64,000 bases of DNA from Magnetovibrio sp. (lineage in GTDB: Bacteria > Pseudomonadota > Alphaproteobacteria > Rhodospirillales > Casp-alpha2), in the NCBI GenBank assembly GCA_002690705.1, contig NZFO01000019.1, positions 47,945 to 111,944 on the forward strand, read 5' to 3'. A model generated the notes under the pieces. That model made no database searches, was not told the origin of the DNA, and was given only the letters and a program-made list of their open reading frames with translations. Position 1 is the stretch's first letter; each line of letters starts with the position of its first letter. The translations under genes were made by a program, and so were the position numbers. This document shows positions 26,362-36,090 of this stretch, piece by piece.

Positions 26362-27284
26362 ATCGGTCAACCGGTAGGGCAGGTATGCTAGAAAACGATA
26401 AATTAGACCGATCGGTCATTGATATGTATCATCAGGCGGAAACATTAGGCGCAGGGTTGCCTCCCCTGATAATTGCTGCAGAACGCTTGGCGGCGACAGT
26501 CTCACAAGGTGTGCATGGCCGGCGGAGAATTGGTCAAGGAGAGACTTTTTGGCAATTTCGACGTTATGAACATGGTGATTCAATGCGGCAAATCGATTGG
26601 CGGCGCTCGGCTCGCTCAGACCCACTTTATGTTCGTGAGTCGGAATGGGAGGCTGCGCAAAGTGTGTGGTTGTGGCGTGACAGCTCGCCGTCTATGGGGT
26701 TTGCCTCGACACCGAAGCTAGAGCGTAAAGTTGACCGGGCTACCTTATTACTTCTCGCGTTAGCTTGGCTTTTAGTTCGAGGTGGTGAACGGGTTTCGCT
26801 GCTAGGGGCGGACATGTCCCCTGCTTCAGGGCGTGGGGAGATGCTGCGGCTTTACTCCCATTTGCAGAAGGACAAACTTCCTAGTACTAGTGTGCCCTCA
26901 ATAGAGCCATTGCCCCGTTATTCGCGGCTATTGCTTATTGGCGATTTTTTGGGGCCTTTGGATGATATCTCTCAAGTAATCGAAGCTTATCGAAGCCGAG
27001 GTGTAAGAGGGCATCTCTTGCAGATTTTGGATCCCGCTGAGGGAAGCTTACCATACGAGGGTCGTGCATTGTTTGAGGGTTTCGAGTCAGAGGGAGAAGT
27101 ATTAATTCCCAATGTCGGTTCTTTACGGCAGAATTACCGCCGTGAGCTGGAGCGGCACTGCAATGGCCTAAAATCGCTGGCTCAGGGAAGCGGATGGAGT
27201 TTTGCAAACCATTATACCGATAATTCGCCCAGCACTGCTCTGATGGCGTTTTATTTACAATTTTCGCAGTCGGTAGCAACTTAA
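26358..27284 (+). CDS. DUF58-domain protein, MoxR partner
   Basis: The 308-residue frame contains the DUF58 signature RRYEHGDSMRQIDWRRSARS, then LYVRESEWE and a vWA-like core starting VWLWRDSSPSM, with D-x-S-x-S in place for metal binding. DUF58 proteins are always found with MoxR ATPases and are thought to be remodelled by them. The frame opens at TTG 26358, overlapping the moxR stop; an ATG at 26385 preceded by GGGCAGG is a plausible alternative. It is cytoplasmic, with no obvious membrane segment. The next gene starts two bases after its stop. Confidence 0.88.
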   Translation: MNRSTGRAGMLENDKLDRSVIDMYHQAETLGAGLPPLIIAAERLAATVSQGVHGRRRIGQGETFWQFRRYEHGDSMRQIDWRRSARSDPLYVRESEWEAAQSVWLWRDSSPSMGFASTPKLERKVDRATLLLLALAWLLVRGGERVSLLGADMSPASGRGEMLRLYSHLQKDKLPSTSVPSIEPLPRYSRLLLIGDFLGPLDDISQVIEAYRSRGVRGHLLQILDPAEGSLPYEGRALFEGFESEGEVLIPNVGSLRQNYRRELERHCNGLKSLAQGSGWSFANHYTDNSPSTALMAFYLQFSQSVAT

Positions 27285-27286
27285 AC

Positions 27287-30088
27287 ATGCTAACTTTGGC
27301 TTCTCTCTCTGTTGCCGCCCCATATGCGCTTATCGGCCTGATCATGCTGCCCGCAATCTGGTGGTTATTGAAATTGCGTCCCCCAGTTCCTGCGAGAATT
27401 CCTTTTCCTCCGCTAGAATTGTTACGGCGTTTGGTCGGTAAAATGGAAACTCCCGTGAGTATTCCACCATGGCTCTTGGTCTTACGAGTTATGATGGTGT
27501 TAATGGTAACTCTTGGGATATCCGCACCATTTATGAACGCTTCCAATTTGTTTTCTGGGGTTGGACCCTTGTATATCGTGGTTGATGATGGGTGGGCCGC
27601 CGCTAACCGATGGGCACTTCGCCAAGCGATACTGAACGATTATGTTGAACAAGCGGGACGCGATCAACGTCCCGTAGTAATTGTCTCGACTGCGGCGCCC
27701 CCGGGGGGTGGGAAACAGCCTCCCCTCAATTTACTCAGTGCTGCAGCTGCTAAAGAACGAATTGCGGGCATGGTGCCAAGGGCTTGGTTGGGTTCCCGTG
27801 CCGCTAGTGTTGAGCGCTTATTGGCTTGGGCGCAGCAGACACGCGCTGAGCGAGGCTCGGTCGTGTGGTTCAGTAATGGTCTTGAGGAAGTATCTCTTGA
27901 ACAAGATAAAGTCATTTCAATTGATTTTTTAAGTCAACGTCTCGGGAGGCTGGGCCCAGTAAAAATTTTGGCAGAGCCTCATGCAGAGTTGCCCATCGTG
28001 CTTCGTCCACTGCGCAATATTGGTGGAGATCTAACCGTTATTGTCGAACGTCCAAAACCCAAAATAAATAGTATTAAAATGACGCAGCCGGTTAAATTAG
28101 CAGTGAGGGCACTTGATTCAAAGGGGCAGTTGTTGTTGAGATTACCGATAGTATTTCAGCCGGAGACCACTAAGGTAGAGGCAGCGCTTGAACTGCCAAC
28201 AGAGCTACTTAATCGTCTGACGCGGCTAGAGATTTCTGAAGCGAACCATGTAGGTGCAGTGTTCTTAGTTGATGACCGCTGGCGTCGGCGCCCTGTGGGG
28301 CTGGTTGGCAGTGAAACGACGAAAGCGGAGCAACCCTTGCTCAATCCTGCGCACTACCTAACCCAGGCTCTTGCTCCGTTTGCGGAAGTTCAAAAGGGTA
28401 ATTTGAGGGATTTACTATTCAGACCCATGGCAGTTTTAATTATAGCTGACGGCGAACCTCTTCCCCCAACAAGTCAAAAGGTGCTTCAGGCCTGGATTGA
28501 AAACGGTGGTATTTTGGTCCGATTCGCTGGACCGGAGATGGCCCGGAGCGCTGGTTTAGGGGACCCGTTTTTACCGGTACGTCTTCGGCGAGGCAATCGA
28601 GTTGTTGGGGGTGCGCTATCTTGGGGCAAGCCTGCGACGCTTGCACCCTTTGCAGATCATAGTCCATTTCGTGGGTTATCAGTGCCCGAGGATGTCCGAA
28701 TTCGACGCCAAGTCCTTGCTGAACCCTCCCTTGACTTAATGCAGAGGACTTGGGCTAAGTTATCAGATGGAACGCCGCTTGTTACCGCAGAGGCACGGGG
28801 AGGAGGTTGGATAGTACTTATCCACACGACGGCAGATGGTAATTGGACCAGTTTGTCCTTTTCAGGCCTTTTCGTGGAGATGTTGCGGCGCTTGGTAGAC
28901 TTTTCGCAAGGAGTTGAGAAGGGGGCGGATGAAGTCATTCGGCCCCCATTTGAAATATTAGACGCATTCGGTGCACCCGGTGCGCCAAGTAGCGGAGTAA
29001 CAGCCCTTTCTTTTGATACACGAGATTTGCAGAGAGTGACGCCTAAAAACCCCCCTGGATTTTATGGTGACGCTCGCGTGCGACGTGCTCTTAATTTAGG
29101 GGCTGGGTTGCCGCCGCTCAGGGCTATAGGAGATCTATCAGATGATGTCGAACTCCTTGTTTATGCGCGGAGCAGGGCTGTTGATCTAAAACCTTGGTTG
29201 CTCGGACTTGGTTTATTGTTGTTTTTAATTGATAGTTTTTGCAGCGCACGAATTCGAGGTCTATTGCGATTGACATGGCGTCGAGCGTTAATCACCCTAG
29301 TTGTTGGGTTCTCGAGCATAACGATGATGGGTGGCGCAGTGGCGCAATCGTCTCAGTACGTCAGTGAGGGAGAACATTGGACCAACTTCAGCTCGGAAGC
29401 TTTTGCCCTAGAAAATAGCTTGGAAACACGCCTTGCTTACGTGCTGACTGGTGAGGCAAATGTGGATGAGGTAAGCCGTTTGGGACTTAGGGGCTTAACG
29501 CTGGTGCTGAGGCGACGAACGGCGGCGGAATTAGGCGAGCCTCAGGCTATCGACTTGAATAATGACGAACTTGCCTTTTTCCCCTTACTGTATTGGCCTG
29601 TTGTTCCAAGCATAAATTTGAATGACCCCACCTCGGAGAAAGTGAGAGCTTATTTGCGCAATGGGGGAACGATTTTATTTGATACTCGAGATCAAGCAGG
29701 AGATGTAGGGTTAAGCTTTCGCCGCCTTGCGCGTAGTCTCTCATTGCCCTCATTGGTTCCAATTGATGGGGGGCACGTGTTGACTAGATCATTTTATTTA
29801 TTAAAAGAGTTTCCTGGTCGGTGGTCCGGCAGTCTACTCTGGGTTGAAAGGTCTGGCGAGCGCATAAATGACGGAGTTTCGCCGGTGATTGCTGGCAATA
29901 ATGATTGGGCTGCGGCATGGGCTTTTGATGAAGCGCAACGTCCAATTTTTGCTGTTATTCCCGGTGGTGAGCGCCAACGAGAAATGGCCTATCGCTTTGG
30001 TATTAACCTTGTGATGTACTCTCTGACGGGTAATTACAAGGCGGATCAGGTGCACATGCCGGCAATAATTCGGAGACTAGGTGAGTGA
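27287..30088 (+). CDS. BatA-like N-terminal and DUF4159 C-terminal membrane protein
   Basis: A 933-residue protein with an N-terminal aerotolerance/BatA region. Two hydrophobic helices frame LKLRPPVPARIPFPPLELL, and a third follows around VLRVMMVLMVTLGIS. A long extracytoplasmic region with ENGGILVRFAGPEM (GATase1-like) comes next, then a further membrane helix near residues 640-660. The DUF4159 domain is in the last 230 residues (DELAFFPLLYWPV, LRNGGTILFDTRDQ). The vWA-like segment near residue 95 has DDGWAA and seems to lack metal ligands. It is the third operon gene and overlaps the fourth by four bases. Such proteins are inferred to be envelope partners of MoxR-DUF58. Confidence 0.86.
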   Translation: MLTLASLSVAAPYALIGLIMLPAIWWLLKLRPPVPARIPFPPLELLRRLVGKMETPVSIPPWLLVLRVMMVLMVTLGISAPFMNASNLFSGVGPLYIVVDDGWAAANRWALRQAILNDYVEQAGRDQRPVVIVSTAAPPGGGKQPPLNLLSAAAAKERIAGMVPRAWLGSRAASVERLLAWAQQTRAERGSVVWFSNGLEEVSLEQDKVISIDFLSQRLGRLGPVKILAEPHAELPIVLRPLRNIGGDLTVIVERPKPKINSIKMTQPVKLAVRALDSKGQLLLRLPIVFQPETTKVEAALELPTELLNRLTRLEISEANHVGAVFLVDDRWRRRPVGLVGSETTKAEQPLLNPAHYLTQALAPFAEVQKGNLRDLLFRPMAVLIIADGEPLPPTSQKVLQAWIENGGILVRFAGPEMARSAGLGDPFLPVRLRRGNRVVGGALSWGKPATLAPFADHSPFRGLSVPEDVRIRRQVLAEPSLDLMQRTWAKLSDGTPLVTAEARGGGWIVLIHTTADGNWTSLSFSGLFVEMLRRLVDFSQGVEKGADEVIRPPFEILDAFGAPGAPSSGVTALSFDTRDLQRVTPKNPPGFYGDARVRRALNLGAGLPPLRAIGDLSDDVELLVYARSRAVDLKPWLLGLGLLLFLIDSFCSARIRGLLRLTWRRALITLVVGFSSITMMGGAVAQSSQYVSEGEHWTNFSSEAFALENSLETRLAYVLTGEANVDEVSRLGLRGLTLVLRRRTAAELGEPQAIDLNNDELAFFPLLYWPVVPSINLNDPTSEKVRAYLRNGGTILFDTRDQAGDVGLSFRRLARSLSLPSLVPIDGGHVLTRSFYLLKEFPGRWSGSLLWVERSGERINDGVSPVIAGNNDWAAAWAFDEAQRPIFAVIPGGERQREMAYRFGINLVMYSLTGNYKADQVHMPAIIRRLGE

Positions 30089-32217
30089 TTGGTGAGGTTT
30101 CACTTACGCCGCTTTTTCCGTTGCCTGTCATTGCAGTCTTTGGTGCTTTGAGCCTATTATTAGTTTTACCGGCTATGATGTCGAGTGTATCAGTGGGAGT
30201 GTGGCGTTTAGCTGCAACTCTTGGGTTACTGGTTGCGGTCCTCAACCCTGAGCTGGTAAGAGAAAACCGTAAGGCGCAATCTGACATCGTTATAGCGCTT
30301 GTTGACCGTACCGCTTCGCAATCCGTAGGTAGACGAAATGCGCAAGCAATTTCAGCTTTGGCGCATGTAAAAGCGTCGATAGACAAGATGCCCAACATGG
30401 AATTACAGGTCTCAGAAGTTCAGGACTCAATTCCCGAACAGACAGGATCTGGAACCACTCAGGGGACCTTGATCATGCGCAGAATACAGCATGCTATAGG
30501 TAGTGTGTCAAAAAGCCGTCTCGCGGGTATTCTTATTATTAGTGATGGTCAAATACATGATGCAACGCCTGAAGCTGTCGATTTAATTAGCAATAGTTTG
30601 GGTGAATATACGCCCATACATGCGCTTATTACTGGTGAGCGAAGCGAGAGGGATAGACAGATTATCGTCGAAAAAGCACCGGCGTACGGCTTGGTTGGGA
30701 AGAAAGTTAGTATTGAATACCGCGTTGAAGACCGAATTGGTCAAGGCTTGACCGATGGACCCACGGCTAATGCTGTTGGGTTAGCCAAGGTCTCGCTCAG
30801 TGATGGTGACGAGGTACTAAGTGTGGCGCATCAACCTGTGGGGCAAACTCGCCAATTTGAGATCAATCTAGATCATGCTGGCCCCAGTGTCTTGACTTTG
30901 GAAGTTGAACCCATGGCTGGGGAGCTATCAACGCTGAATAATAAAGCATTAGTATCTATTAACGGGGTGAGGGATAGGTTGCGAGTTTTGCTGGTATCTG
31001 GTCAACCACACGCTGGCGAGCGAACATGGCGGAATATGCTCAAAGCTGACCCAGCTGTCGATCTGATACATTTCACAATCCTCCGTCCGCCAGAAAAAGA
31101 TGATTTTACACCGTTGAATGAGATCTCCCTGATTGCCTTTCCCACGCGTGAATTGTTTGAGGTAAAGCTTAAGGAATTTGATTTAGTATTATTTGATCGA
31201 TATGTAGTACGTGACGTTCTTCCGCCATCCTATCTTGAAAATATAAACAATTATGTCAAAAATGGTGGCGCGTTATTTTTAGCGGTAGGGCCCGAATACG
31301 CTAGACAAGACAGCCTTTATCAAACCACATTGGGCCAATTACTTCCAGCCGAACCAAGCGGCCGAATTATAGAAAAGGGATTTTTACCAAAAATTAGTAA
31401 CGTCGGTATGCGTCACCCAATAACGGCAAATCTACCGGGGGGCGGGGCGATGAAAGATGGAGGGAAAACAAAACCAAAGTGGGGGCGCTGGTTCCGCCAA
31501 CTAGATACGGTTGCGCGAGACGGGGATATTTTGATGACAGGACTATCCCGGCCACTCTTGGTAGTTGATCGATTCGGTAAAGGCCGCACTGCAACGTTGC
31601 TTAGTGATCATATCTGGCTATGGGCAAGGGGGTTTGAGGGCGGTGGGCCTTACGCCGAGTTACTCCGTCGGACGGCTCACTGGTTGATGAAAGAGCCAGA
31701 CCTTGAAGAAGAAAATCTTCGAGCCGAGGTACGAGGGGGAAAACTATTAATTAAACGTCGGTCATTGATCGGTGAATCCGCAAAGATCACCGTAGTGCAT
31801 CCATCTGGTGAAGAGACCAATCATGTACTTGACTTGGACCAGTATGGCCAAGGGCATATGGAAATTCATGCCCTTGGAGTTGGGCTATATCGGGTTAAAG
31901 ATGGTGAGCTTGAGATCGAAGTGGCCGCAAGTGAAGTTAATCCAATTGAATTTACGGATCTTCGGGCAACTTCACAACATCTCCGGTCATTAGTTAAGAA
32001 GACTGGAGGGAGTGTGCGTTGGATTAATCAGGAATTACCGGATATTAGAAAGGTTCGGTCAAGCCGGACTAAGTATGGCAAATCTTGGCTTGGCCTTCTG
32101 GAAAACCGTGCTTATGTCGTGACCGGGATGGAGGAAACTCAGCTGGCCCCCCCAATGTTACTGGTTTTAATTATCTTAACGTTTTTGATGACTGCTTGGT
32201 GGCGGGAGGGCCATTAA
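30085..32217 (+). CDS. large membrane protein of the MoxR operon (vWA/GATase1-like)
   Basis: A 710-residue protein starting at GTG 30085 inside the stop of the previous gene. Two N-terminal membrane helices are followed by ALVDRTASQS near residue 72, a D-x-T-x-S variant of the vWA metal site, and GILIISDGQIHD. The centre has the GATase1-like NNYVKNGGALFLAVGPEYA and a DRFGKGRTATLLSDHIWLW block. A single helix closes the protein (MLLVLIILTFLMTAWW). This layout resembles uncharacterised membrane proteins that end MoxR-DUF58-DUF4159 operons. The catalytic Cys expected of a real amidotransferase is not evident, so the domain is probably structural. Confidence 0.8.
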   Translation: MIGEVSLTPLFPLPVIAVFGALSLLLVLPAMMSSVSVGVWRLAATLGLLVAVLNPELVRENRKAQSDIVIALVDRTASQSVGRRNAQAISALAHVKASIDKMPNMELQVSEVQDSIPEQTGSGTTQGTLIMRRIQHAIGSVSKSRLAGILIISDGQIHDATPEAVDLISNSLGEYTPIHALITGERSERDRQIIVEKAPAYGLVGKKVSIEYRVEDRIGQGLTDGPTANAVGLAKVSLSDGDEVLSVAHQPVGQTRQFEINLDHAGPSVLTLEVEPMAGELSTLNNKALVSINGVRDRLRVLLVSGQPHAGERTWRNMLKADPAVDLIHFTILRPPEKDDFTPLNEISLIAFPTRELFEVKLKEFDLVLFDRYVVRDVLPPSYLENINNYVKNGGALFLAVGPEYARQDSLYQTTLGQLLPAEPSGRIIEKGFLPKISNVGMRHPITANLPGGGAMKDGGKTKPKWGRWFRQLDTVARDGDILMTGLSRPLLVVDRFGKGRTATLLSDHIWLWARGFEGGGPYAELLRRTAHWLMKEPDLEEENLRAEVRGGKLLIKRRSLIGESAKITVVHPSGEETNHVLDLDQYGQGHMEIHALGVGLYRVKDGELEIEVAASEVNPIEFTDLRATSQHLRSLVKKTGGSVRWINQELPDIRKVRSSRTKYGKSWLGLLENRAYVVTGMEETQLAPPMLLVLIILTFLMTAWWREGH

Positions 32218-32436
32218 TTTATTGCGTATAAGTAAACTAAACGACCGAATGGGACAGGTTCAGTTGCAATGTGTGCATTTGAACTTGAGATATCCTCACC
32301 TTTTTAAAAGACTAATTATTTGTAGGCGTCGTAATTTGGGCGGCAAAACCTGCCTATAGTGTTGAAAAAAAGCTGGGAAGGCTGCTCAAAGGTAAGTTTT
32401 TGCTGGGTAATATATTGAAAAATTGTATTTTTTTAC

Positions 32437-32453
32437 TTGGCATGCGCTGTGCA
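32437..32453 (+). promoter_or_regulatory. sigma-54-type promoter upstream of flgG
   Basis: TTGGCATGCGCTGTGCA has GG and GC separated by exactly ten bases, the invariant spacing of -24/-12 promoters, and matches most of the sigma-54 consensus. It lies about 60 bases ahead of the flgG start. In Caulobacter and relatives, hook and basal-body genes use sigma-54 with FlbD, so the location fits. The rest of 32218-32436 holds nothing else I can name. Confidence 0.6.
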
Positions 32454-32514
32454 AGGTAATGATGGTAGGATTGGTCTCTAGGGTGGATGACCAACCGAAC
32501 AAGGAATGGATATC

Positions 32515-33288
32515 ATGAAAGCTCTATCAATTGCCGCGTCTGGTATGGTCGCTCAGCAGCATCGCACCGACGTTGTAGCCAACAATCTAGCCAATATGAA
32601 TACGACTGGCTACCAACGTAGCCGAACTGAATTCAATAACCTAATTGTCAGCTATATGAACCGCGACCCTAATGATAGTTCACGAGCGGGTGAATCAGTG
32701 CCAGGGGGTATTCATTTGGGCCTTGGCGTCAACGTGGGAAGTGTTTATCGGGTGCATGAACAAGGCGCATTAAAGCAAACTGGTAATAACTTTGATCTCG
32801 CCATTCAGGGCGATGGTTATTTTCAAGTTCAATTACCGAATGGGGATTTGGCGTATACTCGCGATGGTACGTTTCAGTTAAACGAAGCTGGAACACTAGT
32901 TACCCATAATGGGTTTCCTGTTCAACCCGGTGTTGCTGTCCCGGGGAACGTTGTAGATATAACGATTAATAATTCAGGTGAGGTAATTGTCACTCAAGAG
33001 GGTGGGGCAACGTCTACTGTCGGGGCGCTGCTATTAACAGTATTTCCAAACCGTGGTGGATTACAGGCTGTAGGTGACAATTTATTTATGGCGACAGAAG
33101 CTTCGGGAGAGGCCGCAGTGGTTTCACCTAGCACCAATGGGGCAGGTTCAGTTTTGCAGGGTTTTGTTGAGAGCTCAAACGTCAACGCCATTGAGGAGGT
33201 CTCGGCACTTATTCGTGCCAATCGGGCTTACGAAATGAACTCTAAGGTTATGAAGGCTGCAGATGAGATGTTGGCTACCCGACGATAA
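32515..33288 (+). CDS. flgG: flagellar distal rod protein FlgG
   Basis: A 257-residue axial protein of the flagellar distal rod, exported by the flagellar type III system. The N-terminus SIAASGMVAQQ with VVANNLANMNTTGYQR is the rod/hook signature, and the C-terminus RANRAYEMNSKVMKAADEML is the FlgG version. Length matches FlgG (about 260), not FlgF. I prefer the ATG at 32515 because AAGGA sits nine bases ahead; the ATG at 32506 follows it immediately. A sigma-54-like promoter lies upstream. The usual partners flgF, flgA and flgH are absent on both sides, and the next gene, on the other strand, is a dehalogenase. Confidence 0.93.
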   Translation: MKALSIAASGMVAQQHRTDVVANNLANMNTTGYQRSRTEFNNLIVSYMNRDPNDSSRAGESVPGGIHLGLGVNVGSVYRVHEQGALKQTGNNFDLAIQGDGYFQVQLPNGDLAYTRDGTFQLNEAGTLVTHNGFPVQPGVAVPGNVVDITINNSGEVIVTQEGGATSTVGALLLTVFPNRGGLQAVGDNLFMATEASGEAAVVSPSTNGAGSVLQGFVESSNVNAIEEVSALIRANRAYEMNSKVMKAADEMLATRR

Positions 33289-33423
33289 TTGATCCTCAAT
33301 ACTATTTTGTTTTAGACGGTTCAGAGGGAATTAGTTACTCGTCGGTTTCGCGCTCAATATCCTATCTGTGAGGCCCAATGTGCTCGGATGTCAAATAGTA
33401 AAGAGTCCATAATATCAATGGCA

Positions 33424-34167
33424 TCAGGACTTATGAGGAGAGCAATCTAAAGTGTTGGCAATATCGAGAATCGTGTCCGCGATGATATCCCAAGTATCAG
33501 AAGCCTCAAAATCCCTATCTTGATCAGAGCCATATTCATATGGTCTATTGATGTATGCAGTCTTCATGCCCTGTGAACGCGCGGCTTGTAAATCGTCATT
33601 GTGCGCGGCAACCATCATTATTTCATGCGGTTGTAACCCTAAAAAATCGATTGCCCCAAGGTAAACAGAGGCATCACGCTTGTAAGCTTTAAACATGTCC
33701 GACGAAAATATGAAATCCCAAGGCAGTCCTGCGCGCTTTGCCATTGAGGACAAAAGCATCAAGCTACCATTCGATAAGGGTGCAATCAGAAACTTTTTTT
33801 TAAGCTGCAGCAACCCCGGTATGCTGTCTGGCCAAGGGTCGAGCCGATGCCAAAAAAGATTCATACTAACTCGTTCAGCCTCACTGAATTCATGTGCAAT
33901 TCCAAAGTTTTCTAAAATAACGTCAAGCCGTTCTCTGTGTATTACGTCGACGCGCGTCCACGGTCGGGCTCCAGATTGCACGCGCGCCATCCCGGGTCGA
34001 TAACCCGCCCGCCAAGAGCGGGCAAACGCATCCCAATTGACATCTGTAATACCTTTTGTACGAGCAACCTCCTCTCCCATACGAGTTATTGACCCGCGCC
34101 AATCTGAGACGGTACCAAAGGTGTCAAACAGCAACGCGCGAACGGAACTTAGATTTGATGGTGTCAT
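33424..34167 (-). CDS. haloacid dehalogenase type II (HAD superfamily)
   Basis: A 247-residue cytoplasmic hydrolase with HAD motifs: nucleophile D15 in LLFDTFGTV, PLSNGS as motif II, FKAYKRD with the motif III Lys, and VAAHNDDLQAARSQGM as motif IV. The AAHNxDL form and DTFGTV opening are typical of L-2-haloacid dehalogenases, which replace a halogen by hydroxyl. The halogenated substrate is an inference; some members act on other substrates. It converges on flgG, separated by 135 bases, and has no operon partner. Confidence 0.85.
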   Translation of the reverse strand: MTPSNLSSVRALLFDTFGTVSDWRGSITRMGEEVARTKGITDVNWDAFARSWRAGYRPGMARVQSGARPWTRVDVIHRERLDVILENFGIAHEFSEAERVSMNLFWHRLDPWPDSIPGLLQLKKKFLIAPLSNGSLMLLSSMAKRAGLPWDFIFSSDMFKAYKRDASVYLGAIDFLGLQPHEIMMVAAHNDDLQAARSQGMKTAYINRPYEYGSDQDRDFEASDTWDIIADTILDIANTLDCSPHKS

Positions 34168-34423
34168 TTTATGTCCTGTATGGTTCCTTTCTTAAAGCAT
34201 CTGAGCCGGAGTCTCTCAATTTGAACATGATAAACCGAATACTTAGTCATAACAATCCGAGCAACTAATTAGCTCTGTAAAATGGTTCTTTCTTTGTAGT
34301 GGAGAATTGAGTTTTGAGAGTAGTCTGTGGGGGTATCTTCGCGTATTTAACCCGTTGCAGTTAGTTTCCCTCGATCTATAAGTTTAGCTTTGGGATTTAT
34401 TGTGATTGCTTACTGTGAAGATT

Positions 34424-35467
34424 TTACTGACCCGCTGCCCGATATTGATCAATGTCTGGACAGGTACAAACTAGGTTTCGGTTTTTATAAACGTTGTCAA
34501 GTCGTCTAACAGCTATATCATACTTATCTTCGTGTAAGTGAGGTATTGGAAAAAAAGCCACGTCTTGGCCATAAGGTTTATCCCATTCGCTATTGAGCAA
34601 AAGATGAAAAGCACGCGGTGCGTTTCGAGATAGAGTATCTTATAACGCCACTATACCACTCTCAACAAGAGCGTCGCGAAATTTAATTAAAGCATCGCAA
34701 AACCGATTAATTTCTATTGGTAATCGCTCTCTGTCGACTCGCTCATTAGCGTATCTGGTAAACGTTATGACATGGTTAATTCATGAAAACCATAATCGAT
34801 CCAACGCTTTGTTACATCTTCGTTGATAATACCCGAAGTCTTTTTCACCTGACTTAGATCGATCACACATTCGTGCGCTACGTATCCTTTCTTGCCGCCA
34901 TCAAGAGCTGGAAAATACGGCTTTAGTAATTTGGCCATATAGTAAGCGCTGAGAATAGCAATTTCTGTTGCCCGTCTTCATCCATGCCCTTCCATCATGA
35001 ATAAATATGACCCATAAATTGGGCGGATTGAAACACCCCCCAAGGAGCCGCCGAAACTGCACCTTAGGTCGCGCCGTTACCTGCTTCTGGATTTACGCTA
35101 TCTATCACACTATGATCAGGCAAAAAGGTGATAAACACGCTTTCACAGTCATTAGCCCCACGCCGGGCTCCCGCCGCCATTTGGTATGGCCAATGTCTTA
35201 TGTGAGTTAAGATGTGCTACGTCGGGGCCGAAATTCCCCAGCTTGGCTCGACCAACTCAGGTATTCATGTTTGCGCTATCCTTGTACTACTGCCAGCTAT
35301 ATCTATGAACAACGTCACAAAACTTGATAATGCTTTCCTCGAACACGCCGTCTGTTGATGGGAAACTTACCATCAGTGCGGTTAAAGATTTTCCATGCTT
35401 TTTGGCCTTGACGTGAAGGTCAATGCAATCAATGGCGCCAGCGTCTTAAATTACTGCGGTTGCGGCA
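34424..35467 (-). pseudogene. gcvP: gcvP (glycine dehydrogenase) C-terminal remnant
   Basis: On the minus strand, translated pieces in several frames rebuild the last third of the glycine cleavage P protein. They begin at DAGAIDCIDLHVKAKKHG and LMVSFPSTDGVFEESI. A stop falls after RYSWQ, then come DSANMNT and [14 protein letters not shown] (the PLP-lysine region), then SAAPWGVFQSAQFMGH. The tail reads ATEIAILSAYYMAKLLKPYF, GKKGYVAHECVIDL, NEDVTKRWIDYGFH and finally RLDNVYKNRNLVCTCPDID to TAA at 34424. There are multiple frameshifts and in-frame stops, and the first two thirds are missing. The remnant abuts the 3' end of the lipoprotein gene. P protein decarboxylates glycine with PLP; this copy cannot. 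Confidence 0.85.
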
Positions 35468-35482
35468 AAAATTGGCATGTAT

Positions 35483-36064
35483 TTACCGTCCATGCGTTCT
35501 GTTGTATTGTAATTGGTCGCGTGTCAATTTGAAGCCAGTAAAAATAATATAGTCCTGACTTTTAATTTTTGCGCTAAGGGGTAACTCCAGTTTTATATCC
35601 TCACCGTAAAATTTTGCCTCTGTCTTGTTTCCCGGAAAGGCAATGGAAATATCAAACGTCTCTCGATAAAGTATGTTCTGCTTTTTGTCGGTTACTGAGA
35701 CGAAGTAGGGTAAATTAGAAATTCTCGTTGAGTTCGCAGGACCGAGTTTCGCCGCAAAAACTATTCTAAATTTTGCCTCCATGTGGCCTTTTTTAGTTTC
35801 TCTATCCACTCGGGTTATGCATTCTAACTCTGCATTTCCTATAGCGCCCTCAACATTTATGTCTACTAAATCACGGCCCTGCCCTTTTTTAAATTCAATG
35901 ATGTGTGCTCCATCTTTCAGAATTCGATACTCAGGACATGGGTATATAAGAGGGTCTGTCCAAATTGTAGCCACACGATCATAAGTATTTGAGGCTGTCT
36001 CGCAGGCTCCTAAAACAGGCAATAGGCTCAGGAACACAGTGAGCGAGCGGGTGTGGTTTTTCAT
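35483..36064 (-). CDS. predicted lipoprotein, function unknown
   Basis: A 193-residue protein with a signal peptide (MKNHTRSLTVFLSLLPVLGAC) whose lipobox LGAC puts the lipidated Cys at position 21. The mature part is rich in beta-strand and has PLIYPCPEYRILKDGAHIIEF, NAELECITRVD and VTDKKQNILYRETFDISIAF. Two further cysteines (in YPCPEY and LECITR) could form a disulfide. It resembles uncharacterised envelope proteins of Alphaproteobacteria. It follows the CDGSH gene on the same strand with 26 bases between and may share its transcript. It is intact despite sitting next to the gcvP remnant. Confidence 0.7.
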   Translation of the reverse strand: MKNHTRSLTVFLSLLPVLGACETASNTYDRVATIWTDPLIYPCPEYRILKDGAHIIEFKKGQGRDLVDINVEGAIGNAELECITRVDRETKKGHMEAKFRIVFAAKLGPANSTRISNLPYFVSVTDKKQNILYRETFDISIAFPGNKTEAKFYGEDIKLELPLSAKIKSQDYIIFTGFKLTRDQLQYNRTHGR

Positions 36065-36090
36065 ATTAAGGTGCCAGGATTGTGCAAGTT

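Noticed and set aside
26935..27546. 203-codon minus-strand ORF across the DUF58/BatA junction
   Set aside because: It overlaps two genes with clear family motifs and has low-complexity basic composition.
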